From Balanoglossus misakiensis (taxonomy: Eukaryota; Hemichordata): a DNA stretch of 64,000 nt. Position numbers and translations under genes: made by a program. The notes under the pieces were generated by a model that made no database searches, was not told where the DNA came from, and saw only the letters and a list, made by a program, of their open reading frames with translations. Each line of letters begins with the position of its first letter. Position 1 is the stretch's first letter. The DNA is taken from assembly GCA_040954595.2 (NCBI GenBank), contig CM082584.2:11408001-11472000 (forward strand), in the 5' to 3' direction. Below are positions 63,981-64,000 of this stretch, piece after piece.

Positions 63981-64000
63981 GATAACTGAATCTGTGCTAT

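Larger units (their letters stand above)
54866..64000. other. Upstream flank of the TGF-beta gene; no gene recognised
   Basis: About 9 kb with no exon I can support; all open frames are short and lack domains or splice context. A combined CRE/inverted CCAAT sequence (TGACGTCATTGG) lies at 55883-55894. Microsatellites are noted separately. The region may hold cis-regulatory elements of the ligand gene, but none can be identified by eye. Confidence 0.5.

Noticed and set aside
1-64000. CRISPR arrays, operons, insertion sequences, phage genes or integrated viral genes
   Set aside because: None seen. All repeats are microsatellites, minisatellites or MITE-like elements, and no reverse transcriptase, integrase or transposase frame is present.

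Overview
This window is nuclear DNA from an animal. Every recognisable gene is split by GT-AG introns and encodes a protein with a clear vertebrate counterpart. Gene content, moderate introns, abundant microsatellites and short inverted-repeat elements suggest an invertebrate, most likely a non-vertebrate deuterostome such as an acorn worm or amphioxus. That placement is inference; no species can be named from sequence alone.

Layout. (1) 1-17412 (+): a polypyrimidine tract-binding protein gene (PTBP family), lacking only its extreme 5' end. Fifteen exons encode four RRM domains, including a 34-nt micro-exon. (2) 21012-29669 (+): a complete 22-exon GAK/auxilin gene, encoding a kinase, an inactive PTEN-like domain, a C2 domain, a clathrin/AP2-binding linker and a J domain. 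(3) 32510-36183 (-): a complete 13-exon HAUS3 gene (augmin subunit), convergent with GAK. (4) 37023-42664 (+): a complete 12-exon CENP-C gene with an N-terminal Mif2-like motif, two CENP-C-type motifs and a C-terminal cupin. It is head-to-head with HAUS3 across 839 bp. (5) 43323-44106 (+): two putative coding exons of unknown identity. (6) 51675-54865 (-): a complete two-exon TGF-beta family ligand whose mature domain most resembles the Maverick/Panda/GDF15 group. The remaining 9 kb on the right and about 7.5 kb in the middle show no gene I can support.

Spliced reading frames were joined by hand. Phases agree at every junction and there are no internal stops: GAK gives 1390 aa, HAUS3 622 aa, CENP-C 1264 aa, the TGF-beta ligand 409 aa, and PTBP at least 522 aa.

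Themes. HAUS3 and CENP-C both act in mitosis and share one intergenic region, so a bidirectional promoter is plausible. GAK uncoats clathrin vesicles and also has reported mitotic roles. The PTBP micro-exon is the same length as the vertebrate exon used for PTBP1 autoregulation, and skipping it would create an immediate stop codon here. The introns carry at least two MITE-like families, a palindromic CAAACCAGTT repeat cluster, a 250-bp tetranucleotide array and a 21-bp minisatellite joined to a long polypyrimidine tract.
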